A DNA stretch of 64,000 nucleotides from Humulus lupulus (lineage: Eukaryota > Streptophyta > Magnoliopsida > Rosales > Cannabaceae): the NCBI RefSeq assembly GCF_963169125.1, contig NC_084797.1, positions 96,807,868-96,871,867 of the forward strand, read 5' to 3'. Positions 54,636 to 64,000 of the stretch are shown in pieces (the stretch's first letter is position 1; the number at the start of each line of letters is the position of its first letter). Made by a program: the position numbers and the translations under genes. The notes beneath the pieces were generated by a model. The model saw only the letters and a list, made by a program, of their open reading frames with translations. It did not search any database and was not told the DNA's origin.

Positions 54636-56627
54636 TATTAAGATTAAAGCCCTAAAAGCATGTAAAGACATTTTATTGAATTAAATAAAAAGAACAATTT
54701 TATTATATATTTGAATATTATAATTATTGTTTGAATTAATTATATGATAATATCAAGAAAATTCCTTATTCCTTCATGAGAATATGATCTTGTATTAGTA
54801 CGAGAGAATTAAGATCATATATAATGAATAAAATAGTCAGCAACATATTAAAGTAAAGAATCTTTGATGAATGGTTACTAGTGCGGTTTACTAAGCATAC
54901 GAGATGCTAGTGATCTAAATTTGGATTACTGATGTGGATAGACATCTTAGTAAAGGTATTGTATATAATAAAGATTATATATGACGGGACCGATAAGAAT
55001 TCATTATCTTTATAAACTTACCGTTTGACATAAATATTTTTTTCTTATCATAATAGATGATCATTTGTAGATCAGTCTAAATCCCAAGTATTCACGAACT
55101 CATGTTTGTGTTTATTGGATCTTTTGAATCACTCATTAAGGTTTTTTAGTATAATGAGGCTAATGACTTTTGTTTTGGAGATTCAATATCATGAATGACT
55201 AGGAATATGAAGTACAATAATGGAATCCATACTTTCCTAATAGATCGAATTTGATTCCCTTAAGGGTTAATTCTGGAATTGAATAGTTATTGAGCTCAAA
55301 TCTATAATTTGATTATAGATCAATTATTCACTAGTGATTTAATGGTACTTAAGGATCAAGATGTAATTAGAATGGTAAAATGGTAACTTGACCAGCACTA
55401 ATTAACGAACCAATAAATGGATGATAAAATTACATTTATTGATTATATCAATGGACTACAAGAGAAAACTCTATAAATATAATTCTATAAATACTTAGAG
55501 TGTAATTCCATAATTATAATGAAGTAATCATGAAATTAATAAGAGTTTGACTAATAATCTGGTTTATTGAAGCTTCGTATTATAGGTTCATGGTCCCCAG
55601 ATCACCTCTGTCCTACACTATCAGGGGTAAGGATGTCAAAAGAAAGATTTGTAGAGAGGACTTAATTGCAAATGAATTAATTTTCCAGGTCAATAAAATA
55701 ATTATGTGATAGTTATGGGCAATTGATTAATTATGAATTAATTAATTATTTAACAATATAGTTTTTATTTTAAAAACTATAGGTTAAAATAAATATTAAT
55801 CTTGTTTTAATTAATATATAAAGAGAGATTAATAATTATCTTATTTAGAATAAGATATTTATTTATTTATTTATTTAGAACTGATATTTTCAAATAAAGT
55901 TAATTTTGAATTAGCTGATATTTATTTTGGGATAAATATATTGTCTTAAATATTAATTAAATAAATAAATGAGAAAATTAAGGGAAACCCTAATGTGGCT
56001 CACGCCAGTCACTATACTGCACAGTGAGTGGCGCCACACAAGGATATTTTCTATCCCTGGGATTTGAATTTTAAATTTTAAATAATTTATTTATTTAATT
56101 ATTCCTTTTTAAATATGATTTAAATTAAATAATTGAATATGTTACAACTGATCAGTTTTATTTTAATAAAAATTTAATTAAATTAGTTAATTATCTTTAT
56201 AAACCTAAAATAGAAATTATTGTTTGACACAGGCTCTCTCTCAGAAACATAAGTGATAGTTTTTCCTAAACTTGAAAAACTATTCAATTCATCTTCTCTT
56301 TATCAAACCTCTCTAGATCTCATGTGTTGAGTACATCTAGAGAGTCATAAATCAACATTTTGAATCCTACATGTCCACACACGTCCTTGTGTATTTGAGG
56401 ATTGGTCTAGAAGATCAAGGTGTGAGTTTTCAGAACTTGGATAGGAAGATCATTGATTTTATACAAAAAGATTTGAGGACACTTGATAGGCTACAAAAGG
56501 TAATCTCTAATCTGATTGTATGTGATTTAATATATGTATGTATGTATGATCTTGGCTTGTATTAATAATTATTAGAAAGGGCTCATTCCCCACTGCGTAT
56601 CTCTGATTTTCTCTTTTAATACCAACA
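54636..56627 (+). mobile_element. Copia A 3' LTR (1992 bp)
   Basis: It begins TATTAAGATTAAAGCCC (mutated TG) and ends TACCAACA followed by the TSD CTTAA. It follows the 5' LTR throughout, including TATA (about 55483), the hairpin region (55994-56038) and CAAAAG|GTAATC near 56497. Confidence 0.9.
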
Positions 56628-57044
56628 CTTAAACCCTACTAGATACACTAATTCTGATTTCCAATTAGACAAAGACAGTCGTAAATCGACGTCTGGGTCA
56701 GTATTCACTCTTGGTGGAGGAGATGTAGTCTAGAGAAGTACTAAATAATCCAGTATTGTAGATTCAACCATGGAAGCTGAGTATATAGTGGCTTGTAAAG
56801 CAACTAAGGAAGCAATTTGGTTAAGAAAGTTCTATACTGATCTGAAAGTAGTTCCAGATATGGATAAGCCACTAATCATGTACTGTGACAACAGTGGAGC
56901 AGTAGCTAATTCCAGGGAACCTGGAAGCCATAAGAGATGAAAGCATATAGAAAGGAAATATCATCTAGTTAGAGAGATTGTGCACAGAGGTGATGTGACT
57001 ATGATGAACATTTACAAAGATAGTGTCAGAACAGAACCTGGCAG
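56628..57044 (+). pseudogene. pol: Copia B pol, part 2 (RNase H)
   Basis: After the TSD it continues exactly where part 1 stopped at 12998: NPTRYTNSDFQLDKDSRKSTSGSVF, STMEAEYIVACKATKEAIWLRKFY, LIMYCDNSGAVANSREPGSHKR and HIERKYHLVREIV. In YCDNSGA and EAEY the catalytic residues look kept; stops for Trp (TAG, about 56732) and others break it. It is cut at 57044 by a solo LTR. Confidence 0.9.
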
Positions 57045-59650
57045 TGTAATGTCCCAAATTACCTAATAAGGTTTACGACCTTGATTAGGGGGCCAGGATG
57101 GAAAATTATGAAAATTATGTGATTTAATTATGAAATATGTGTTTATGTGATATATATGTGTATCATTATATGATTACGTGAGTTATATTATGATATGAAT
57201 AGATATGTATGTGTGCCTGTTTCTAATCAGAAGGGCAATTTTCATAATTTGGCCCATTACGGGTATATTTGGAGTATATGTGCATATATGTGATATATGT
57301 GTGAGACCACATTATTATGTGGATATATTTGAGTTACTCGGCACGAGTCGATCCTAGGGAGCAAGTTAGCGGGAAAGTCATAACGGGACCAATACTAGAC
57401 TCGGGTGAGTCAAGTGGTATTTTGGGTATTTAGTACATTACCGAGATATTGGGTAATGGGAATAAATATTCGAGGATATATTTGGAGTTAGCGATATTAG
57501 GAGGGAATTATGGGGATTTTGTACATTTTATCCTTGGGGACATTTTTGGCACCCCAAGCCTTGTGATTTGCTTAAGGTTACTTGAACTCTAAGTAACCTC
57601 TCATAATTTAACAACACAAAAAACTCTCTCGTTTTCTCTCTCCCATTTTCTCATTTTCGCTCATTAGCGTTTTCAAAGGAAACTCGAGTTTTAGAGCTCG
57701 GATTCAAGTGAGGTTAAAGTCATAACAATTCTATGGAAGATTAGAAGCTTAATAATCTGAACATTTAGTTGGAAAATGACTTAATTAGAGGTAATTTAAG
57801 CTTTAAGTTTCTGAGTTTTGTTTTCCTTGAGTTCTTAAGCTTTGATTGGATTTTGTGGTTTTGGTGAGTTTTCAATCCGTTTGAAAGTTGGGTTTTATTG
57901 CCTAGGATGTTTTGATGATGCCTTAGGATTGAATTTTGGGTTTGGTGCTGTTTGAATGGGCTTTTGGAGGGATTTAGCTTGAGGAAAATGGAGAAAAACT
58001 TGGGTTTTCATGTCGAGTCGCGACCCTGTTCTTGGGGCACCACGGCTCTCATGAACACAGGGAGAAGGAGGAGTTGTCAAGCCATTTGAGCCACGGCGCC
58101 TGTAATGGCACGCTGCAACGCGTGTGGTCAAGAGGAGAGCCTTGGGCTCTCTAACTTGGGGTAGACCGCAACTCTTTTGTTTTGAGCCTGTGCGCTTGAA
58201 GGGTTTTTGAGCCCCATGAGGGTTTTGAGTGCGAGAACTCAAACCTAAGGACTCGGGATCGATTCTACTACCCGATTTAGTAGAATTTGATGTCCTGGAG
58301 GCTAGGACTCAGTCCAGAAGCCTTTATTTGCTCGTTATTGACCGGATTCTATACTTGGTTGTGACTAGATTATTTTTTGAGGCTCAGAACCAGGATCGTG
58401 CTCGAGGGTCATTCATTTTTAACGTGTGCTTGGACCAAAGGTAAGAAAACTACACCCACTATGTGATATATATGTGATTAGAGCTTGGCCCGGATTATTA
58501 AACAGGAATATGAATAGGGCTCGGGCTCGGGCTCGGGCCCCTGAGAATGAGCATGATTATGATTATGTCTATGATTGTTGACTAAGCATGTTGAATGCTC
58601 TGTAACTAGATATTTTCTATATGGTATACGCGTGTCTGCATTACCTGATTGAAAAGACTTGACTTGTAAGTCAAGAACGACAATAGTGTGCTGAGCGCTA
58701 GTCGAAATCATTGACTCATAAGTCAAGAGTGGAAATAGTGCGCTGAGCACTGGTCGATATGGTTAGGCCTAATCAGGAGCGCATCATACGCTTGTTTGAT
58801 CCAATGGTCGTGGAAAATTCAGCGCCAGGTACGATGGGCCAGCTCCAAGGCTGGTTATATAGAGGATAGGGCAGTGAGCCCCGAGGTGACTTATTAGTCT
58901 CATATCCTAGGGCTGGGCCCTGGTTTGATAGGCCTAATCAAGAGCGCATCATACGCTTGTCCGATCCAATGGAAAATTCAGCGCCAGGTACGCTGGGCCA
59001 GCTCCAAGGTTGGTTATACAGAGGATAAGGCAAAGGGCCCCGGGGTGACTCATTAGTTCCATATCCTAGGGCGCTGAGTCCCAGTGTCATTCATTAATCA
59101 TTTATCTAGGGAAACTGCCCCCCCCCCATATGACGTTGTAGTCATTTATATGAATGGTATGCATGCATGAGTAGGGTTATTACTGCTAGGCATGCTTATT
59201 ACGGTTTGGTAACATGTTATTAATTGCTTATGAGCATGTTTAAGTTTTCTTGCTGATCCTTGGCTCACGGGTGCTATGTGGTGCAGGTAAGGGGAAAAGG
59301 AAGCTAGACTATCCATGAGTTAGAGAGCTTCGGTGATGATGTGTACATATGCGGCTACTCGACCACCACGGCCGAGGTTTCTCATAGGAACTAGGGTCAA
59401 ACCCTATTTTGCTGCTTAGGTCGGCTGGTTGTAACTTTTTTATTATAATTAACCTTTTTAAATGTTAGTTTGGGATCCCATGTATGGAAGTAAATGTTTT
59501 AGTGAAACGGTTATACCTTTTGACCAAAAAATTTAACCGTAAACCATTAATCACGTTTAGTTACACGGTTATGGCCAAATGACTCGTTTAGCGAGTCTAG
59601 CACTATTTAAACTACAAAGTGTAATGGTCCTTGAATATAAGGACGTTATA
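57045..59650 (+). mobile_element. Solo LTR (2606 bp), TSD GGCAG/GGCAA
   Basis: TGTAATGTCCCAAATTACC...AAGGACGTTATA, where the last CA has become TA. The flanks are GGCAG (57040-57044) and GGCAA (59651-59655), a 5-bp TSD with one mismatch. Removing it joins copia B AACCTGGCA to AACCCATTTACC. It has the same subfamily features as the fragment at 8899-10335, a GC-rich cluster at 58015-58175 and a large tandem duplication at 58760-59085. Confidence 0.88.
58760..59085 (+). repeat. Tandem duplication of about 165 bp in solo LTR
   Basis: Two units, beginning TAGGCCTAATCAGGAGCGCA and TAGGCCTAATCAAGAGCGCA (about 58765 and 58939), carry TTCAGCGCCAGGTACG, GGCCAGCTCCAAGG and CATATCCTAGGGC in the same order and differ by scattered substitutions and a short indel. 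Confidence 0.88.
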
Positions 59651-60559
59651 GGCAAACCCATTTACCATAACACTTCCTGCAGAGTCATTTGCGGGTCATG
59701 ATTATTGGCAGACTCATCATGAATGGCTGGGAACATGATTTATAATAATGGAATCCATACTTTCCTAACATATCGAATATTTGTTCCCTTCAGGGTTAAT
59801 TCTGGAACTGAATAGTTATTGAGCTCAAATCTATAATATGATTATAGATTAATTATTCGCTAAAGAATTAATGGTACTTAAGGGCCAAGAGGTAATTAGA
59901 AGGGTAAAACGATAATCTTGACTAACTCCAATTAACGAACCAATAAATGGAGGACAGAACTACATTTATTGATTATATCAATGGGCTACAAGAAAAAACT
60001 TTGTAAAAATAATTCTATAAATACTTAGAGTGGAATTCCATATTTATAGTGGAGTAATCATAGAATTATTAAATAAGATTATTAGATTAAAGAGTTTAAT
60101 TAATAATCTAGTTTATTGGAGCTCATATTATAGGTCCATGGTCCCCATATCACCTATGTCCTACACTATCAAGGGTAAGGATGTCAAAAGAAAGATTTGT
60201 AGAGAGAATGACTTAATTGCAAATGAATTAATTTTCCAGGGCAAGGAGATAATTATGGGCAATTGATTAATTATGAATTAATTAATTATTTAACTATATA
60301 GTTTTTATTTTAAAAAACTATAGGTTACAATAAATATTAATCATATTTGGATTAATATAAAGAGAGATTAATAATTATCTTATTTAGAATAAGATATTTA
60401 TTTATTTATTTAAAATTGATATTTTAAGATAAAGTTAATTTTGAATTAACTGATATTTATTTTGGGATAAATATATTGTCTTAAATATCAATTAAACAAA
60501 CAAATGAGAAAATTAGAGAAAACCCTAATGTGGCTCACGCCACTCACTGTATTGCACAG
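59651..60559 (+). mobile_element. Copia B, part 3: end of pol and partial 3' LTR
   Basis: A short piece, CAAACCCATTTACCATAACACTTCCTGC, matches the end of copia pol. At about 59720 the sequence jumps into mid-LTR (ATCATGAATGG...), skipping the PPT and the first roughly 540 bp of the LTR. The LTR then follows the copia A LTRs to 60559, where the second Tat element begins inside the conserved hairpin. Confidence 0.85.
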
Positions 60560-61526
60560 TGTTGACTTGTGATATTGCCCAACGATCGTATGTACAGTAT
60601 ACAACACCTTTTAAACAAAATAAATATAATATACGACAAAGTACAAATATCTAAACAAACACACAAAAATTTATAGTGGTTCAACCCTATTCTGATGAAC
60701 AGTAATAACCTAATCCACTTGGTCTTTAGTATTGAATCACTCGATAGACCATTACACAGATGAACTAAAGAGTTCACTCATCACCAATTTTCCCAGAGTT
60801 TCTCCACATAAAATATTTGTCTAAAAATTGATCCAAAAGATCCCCTTTATAAAGCCTTGGGTCCTTTATTTATAGTTACCAGGGGTCGTGACATGATCAG
60901 TAATACTCCGGATCGTGGTTTGGTACACGATTATTGGGTCGTGGAGATACATGTCCACCTCCCCATGATTATGAGATCATGGGTCTTCTCGTTGTATCTC
61001 TAGATCGTGGTTGACAATGCACGATTGAAACCTTCAGGAAAACGCTAAGCCTCCGTTGGTCTATGAGATTTAGGTGCTAGGCCTGATGACCCTTTATAGC
61101 TTGGGTGCTAAGCCTGATGACCCTATGGGTGCTAGGCCTATTGATCTTCTGGGTGCTAGGCCTGATGACCCTCTGGGTGCTAGGTTTGTTGATCTTCTAT
61201 TTGAATAAGCGTGAACTTTATCCAGCAAAGTGTATTTGGGAGTTTAGGCTGACCACCCTATGAAGAATAGGGTGGGCTGACCACTGATGTGACTCTTGAG
61301 CATGTTAGGCCGACAACCCTAGGTCAGGTCGATCACCCTTAGGGGGCTAGGTCTAGGCCGACCACCCCTAGGGGGTTTAGGCCTGGTCGACTTCCTTATA
61401 GGTCCTACACCTATCCTTGTTTGCTCATCGGTCTTTTTCCAATACTTTGTCATTTTTCCCTGACTTGTGATGGCACGTGCTGCTTTCTCATTCGCCATGT
61501 CATCTCTTGAATTTTGAGAGATAACA
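60560..61526 (-). mobile_element. Tat D 3' LTR (967 bp)
   Basis: On the minus strand it begins TGTTATCTCTC at 61526 and ends CAAGTCAACA at 60560. It contains a TATA-like CTATAAATAAAGG (minus, about 60864-60875), a GGGTGCTAGGCCTGATGACC tandem array (61070-61205), and CCGACCACCCTAGGG-type repeats (61250-61400). Confidence 0.8.
61070..61205. repeat. Short tandem array in Tat D LTR
   Basis: About five units of 24-32 bp with the consensus GGGTGCTAGGCCTGATGACC followed by CTCT or CTAT, some diverged to TTGATCTTC. Confidence 0.85.
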
Positions 61527-61539
61527 TTTGCCCCCCAAG
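61527..61539 (-). promoter_or_regulatory. Tat D polypurine tract
   Basis: On the minus strand CTTGGGGGGCAAA immediately precedes the LTR start; it is nearly the same as the Tat C tract at 35164-35178. Confidence 0.8.
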
Positions 61540-61679
61540 TTTATCTTACTTTGTTCAACATTAAAATAAACTTGATCAGGCCCGAGAAACAGATCATAGC
61601 AGTACTCTATCAGCAAAGTCCCTCAGGACATTACGTAGTACTTTTATCAACTATCGATAATTTTCTCAGCACGTATTTT

Positions 61680-61855
61680 TCAAGGATAATTGTAATTCCT
61701 AAAAATAATTACATTTTTCAAGGAATTCAGAAGTCCTAAAAATATAATATATTTTACAAGGAGTTTTGAAGTCTTAAAAATATAATATATTTTCAAGGAT
61801 ATTAATTCCTAAAAATACAACATATTTTTCAAGGAATCTGAATTCCCAAAAATAT
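61680..61855. repeat. AT-rich tandem repeat, four units
   Basis: Units of about 40-50 bp with the core TTTTCAAGGA...TCCTAAAAATA, repeated four times with decay. They lie upstream of the antisense ORF TATA box. Confidence 0.8.
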
Positions 61856-61868
61856 GGTTAGTCTAAGA

Positions 61869-61882
61869 GGCTATAAGTAGGG
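61869..61882 (+). promoter_or_regulatory. Putative TATA box for the Tat D antisense ORF
   Basis: GGCTATAAGTAGGG lies on the plus strand about 345 bp from the LTR, comparable to TGTATAAATAAG in Tat C. Confidence 0.5.
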
Positions 61883-62159
61883 ACTCACTCATCACAATCT
61901 CAGACCCATGCACCTATATTATAGGGTATTCTGAGCGTGATTGTCCAATTCTTCATCAACTCTACATATCTTCACTTGGGTATTTTTACATCATTTAATT
62001 TAAATGTGCTTAGATTTAGTAGAAATACTTTGAATCTTTGATAAATCTGTCTAAATCTCTTACTTTGCTCTACTTTGATTCAAAACAACTGACTTGTTTG
62101 AACCAAAAACTTGCTTTTAATCAAAAATTTGCTTGATCCTTGCCTCTTTTTGCGTAATG

Positions 62160-62780
62160 CTTTAGGGTTTAGAGGTCAGTAGGTCGACCACCTTCAGATT
62201 CACCAGCCTGGGCAATTTCCAAGCTTGTAAAACCCTAACCTAGGCCGACCACTAGCTTGGGCGATTTACAGACTTGTAAAACCCTAGGCCGACCACCCTT
62301 AAGTTTCCTGTCTTGGGAAATTTCCAGGCTTATAAAAATTAGGGTTGGGTGATTTTCAGGGCTTCACATCTAGGCATAGGCAACTTCCAGGGCTCCAAAT
62401 CCAAGTATAGGCAATTTCCAAGTTCCAAATACAAGCCTAGGCCGCATTCCCTATGCCCTGAGAAATTTCCAAGGTTTCGTAACCCAGGTGGTCGGCCCTA
62501 ACCCTAGCATAGGTTGACCCCCACACTCCTTGGGAAATTTCCAGGCCTACCATTCCCATCATAGGCTGACCAACCCTAGGGTTTCCCTAGCCCAGACAAT
62601 TTCCAAGCTTGTGAATTTCACCATGGGCCGACCACCCTAGGGCTTCTTTAGCCTAGGCGATTTCCAGGGTTCCCAGGCTTGGGTGGTTGGCCCAACCCTT
62701 AGCATAGGCCGACCACCATATTCCTTGGGTGATTTCTAGGGTGGTCGGCCCAATCATTGGCCGACCACCTGGGGCCTTTC
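62160..62780. repeat. Degenerate repeats around TAGGCCGACCACCCT and GGGCGATTTCCAGG
   Basis: Eight or more imperfect units of about 60-80 bp alternate TAGGCCGACCACCCT-like and TTGGGAAATTTCCAGGCTT-like blocks across 600 bp. The first block also occurs several times in the LTR at 61250-61400, so it spread between LTR and leader. Confidence 0.8.
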
Positions 62781-62900
62781 AAAAAAATATCTTTTCTTTT
62801 GTCTTCTTCACTTTTTCTCCTTAGTAATGGATATTCCTCTAGCTATTGGCTTCATTACGTTGATGTAGTGACTTTATTCTTTATTTTTCCTTTATTGCAG

Positions 62901-64000
62901 ATGTCCAGCTCTTATTCGTCTAATAATTCTATAAGCGAGCATACTCCACAAGAGCTCTTGGAAAGGGTGAAAAGGATTCTCCCTTGCTCTGCTTTATATT
63001 TATTTAGTGAGGAAGATTTCTTGAGAAGGTATAGCCCGATGGCAAGAGTAAAACAAACAACTCAGCAACCTTCTGAAGATAACCCTCACATTGTCAGGCA
63101 CATCACTCAAGGCTTTTCACCTAGCTCTTCTCAAATCTCTTCTCAGCACAGCACTCCCCGTGGCTCTCAGGGCGCATCTCAGCAAAGTCATTCTTCTCAG
63201 TGAAGCCTTTCTGTTCAGCGAGACTCATTGCAATGCCCTTTGCACCGGGATACTAGTCGAGTTCCCCATCACTCTTCTTCTCAACGAGAACATACCGAGG
63301 GCTCTCATCGCCAGGCTACTCACCCTCAGGAGCGTTTGATTCACAGGTTCCGGCCTAAGGTGGTTTGCCCTTCTCCCCAGAGCAAAACAGTCTCCCCGGC
63401 TGCACAGGAGAAGAAGAGACGACAAAAAGAGTCCATTCATTATATTATGGGGCCACCTTTCCTAATGAGATCATATGGAAACTAGTTGAGAAGCCTCGCC
63501 ATGCTGATTACAAGGTGGTTTAGTTCAAAGTGGTTGCCTTTAACATGATTGAAGAAAAACTAAAGAACTTAAGGAAGACCTTCGACCTTTCTGGTGTTTC
63601 TATTACTATCCCTGGTCCAAATGACAGAGCTGAGAACCCCCCCTTTGGGTATGTGCGCTTGGACATGCTCTGCCATCAAGTCTAGCGCCCTACTTCCTCT
63701 TCATCCATACTTTCGGAGTGTGGCAGATTATTTTGGTATTAGTCCCTCTCAGCTGGCTCCCAACGCGATCTTGGTGTTATTTATGTTTTACATTATATAT
63801 CATCGTAGAAAATGAGCTGCTCTAGTACCTTGATCTGAAGACGAACCCTTCTCAGCGCAACTCGGGGTACTTCTAATTCTACCATTATACGAGCGAGGGT
63901 ACTGACACCTTCTTGGAAGAGATCTCTAGAAATAGCAAGGCGTTTAGATATGCCGACAACTATTTCTTAACTAAGGATGCAGAGGCCAACTACTCCAAGT
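62901..64000 (+). pseudogene. Antisense ORF of Tat D (PF04195-like), broken
   Basis: ATG 62901 follows TTTTTCCTTTATTGCAG directly, which looks like a splice acceptor just before the start. The N terminus is serine/glutamine-rich (MSSSYSSNNSISEHTPQELLERV). A stop after SSQ (63201) and shifts break it. Later parts read FPNEIIWKLVEKPRHADY, then VAFNMIEEKLKNLRKTFDLSGVSITIPGPNDRAE, and in another frame LLPLHPYFRSVADYFGISPSQLAPNAI. That last block is alignable with FLPLDQYFTDFLNYVRLAPFQLPPNS of Tat C and with the PF04195-type domain as I remember it. The function is unknown, and the C terminus is beyond the window. Confidence 0.7.

Larger units (their letters stand above)
12999..56627 (+). mobile_element. 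Copia A: complete long-LTR Ty1/copia element hosting nested insertions (TSD CTTAA)
   Basis: Two related LTRs (12999-15000 and 54636-56627) bound this element, and the 5-bp target CTTAA flanks it (12994-12998 and 56628-56632). The target was the RNase H coding region of copia B. Its own internal DNA is 15001-16202, 26029-27241, about 29699-31437 and 52944-54635, about 5.8 kb, interrupted by a Tekay element, a solo LTR and a chromovirus with its own guests. Without guests the element is about 9.8 kb. Order: LTR, PBS, unusually long leader (about 2 kb), gag, (protease deleted), integrase, RT, RNase H, PPT, LTR, which is the Ty1/copia order. Confidence 0.92.
60560..64000 (-). mobile_element. Second Tat-type element ('Tat D'), 3' part, minus strand
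   Basis: From left to right: 3' LTR, PPT, AT-rich repeats, antisense ORF promoter region, repeat-rich leader and antisense ORF, then the window ends. The same architecture as Tat C, the nearly identical PPT, the LTR ending in CAACA on the minus strand and the related ORF support the assignment. gag-pol would lie to the right of 64000. Confidence 0.78.

Noticed and set aside
61070..61205. CRISPR-like array
   Set aside because: Units are contiguous degenerate tandem repeats without unique spacers, in a plant LTR.

Overview
This window is plant nuclear DNA and looks like almost nothing but nested LTR retrotransposons. I see no intact host gene, no tRNA gene and no functional rRNA gene. The evidence for a seed plant, probably a dicot, is the set of families: chromoviruses of the Tekay/Del type with 2.3-2.7 kb LTRs that begin TGTAACG, a CRM/Reina-like chromovirus, Tat-lineage Ty3 elements with a second (archaeal-type) RNase H and an antisense ORF, long-LTR Ty1/copia elements, and Cassandra TRIMs whose LTRs carry a 5S rRNA-like sequence. 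All clade names come from motifs read by eye; no search was run.

Left arm (1-10335), everything on the minus strand: a Tekay leader and LTR (1-2704), a rearranged Cassandra (2705-3277), a truncated Tekay element cut at the catalytic FIDD motif of its reverse transcriptase (3298-8217), and two joined LTR fragments (8218-10335).

Centre (10336-60559): a nest that can be dated by target-site duplications (TSDs). The oldest layer is a copia copy, 'copia B' (10336-12998, resuming at 56628-57044 and 59651-60559). It holds a 1.5 kb LTR-like element (10985-12489, TSD TTGTC), a second copia of the same family, 'copia A' (12999-56627, TSD CTTAA), and a solo LTR (57045-59650). Copia A spans 43.6 kb but is only about 9.8 kb without its guests: a full-length Tekay element (16203-26028), a solo LTR (27242-29693, TSD AAGAT) and a chromovirus (about 31438-52943). 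The Tekay 5' LTR holds a Cassandra solo LTR (16919-17234, TSD CCTTG). The chromovirus holds a minus-strand Tat element (about 34806-51113), which in turn holds two solo LTRs (37711-39598, TSD TTTTT; 45135-47665, TSD TTCAC). The deepest layer is four insertions down from copia B.

Right arm (60560-64000): a second Tat-type minus-strand element enters the window. Its 3' LTR, polypurine tract, several tandem-repeat arrays and a plus-strand antisense ORF are visible; its pol lies outside.

No autonomous element is intact. Every gag-pol has stops, frameshifts or missing catalytic parts: copia A has no protease and reads YVDN, the Tekay integrase lacks its zinc finger and first catalytic Asp, the chromovirus lacks most of its RT and all of its RNase H, and the Tat protease is split. 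The features most worth a second look are the two antisense ORFs of the Tat elements, each with its own TATA box and one with predicted introns, the tandem-repeat arrays around them, the rearranged 5S-bearing Cassandra, and the palindrome clusters that occupy a similar part of otherwise divergent LTRs.
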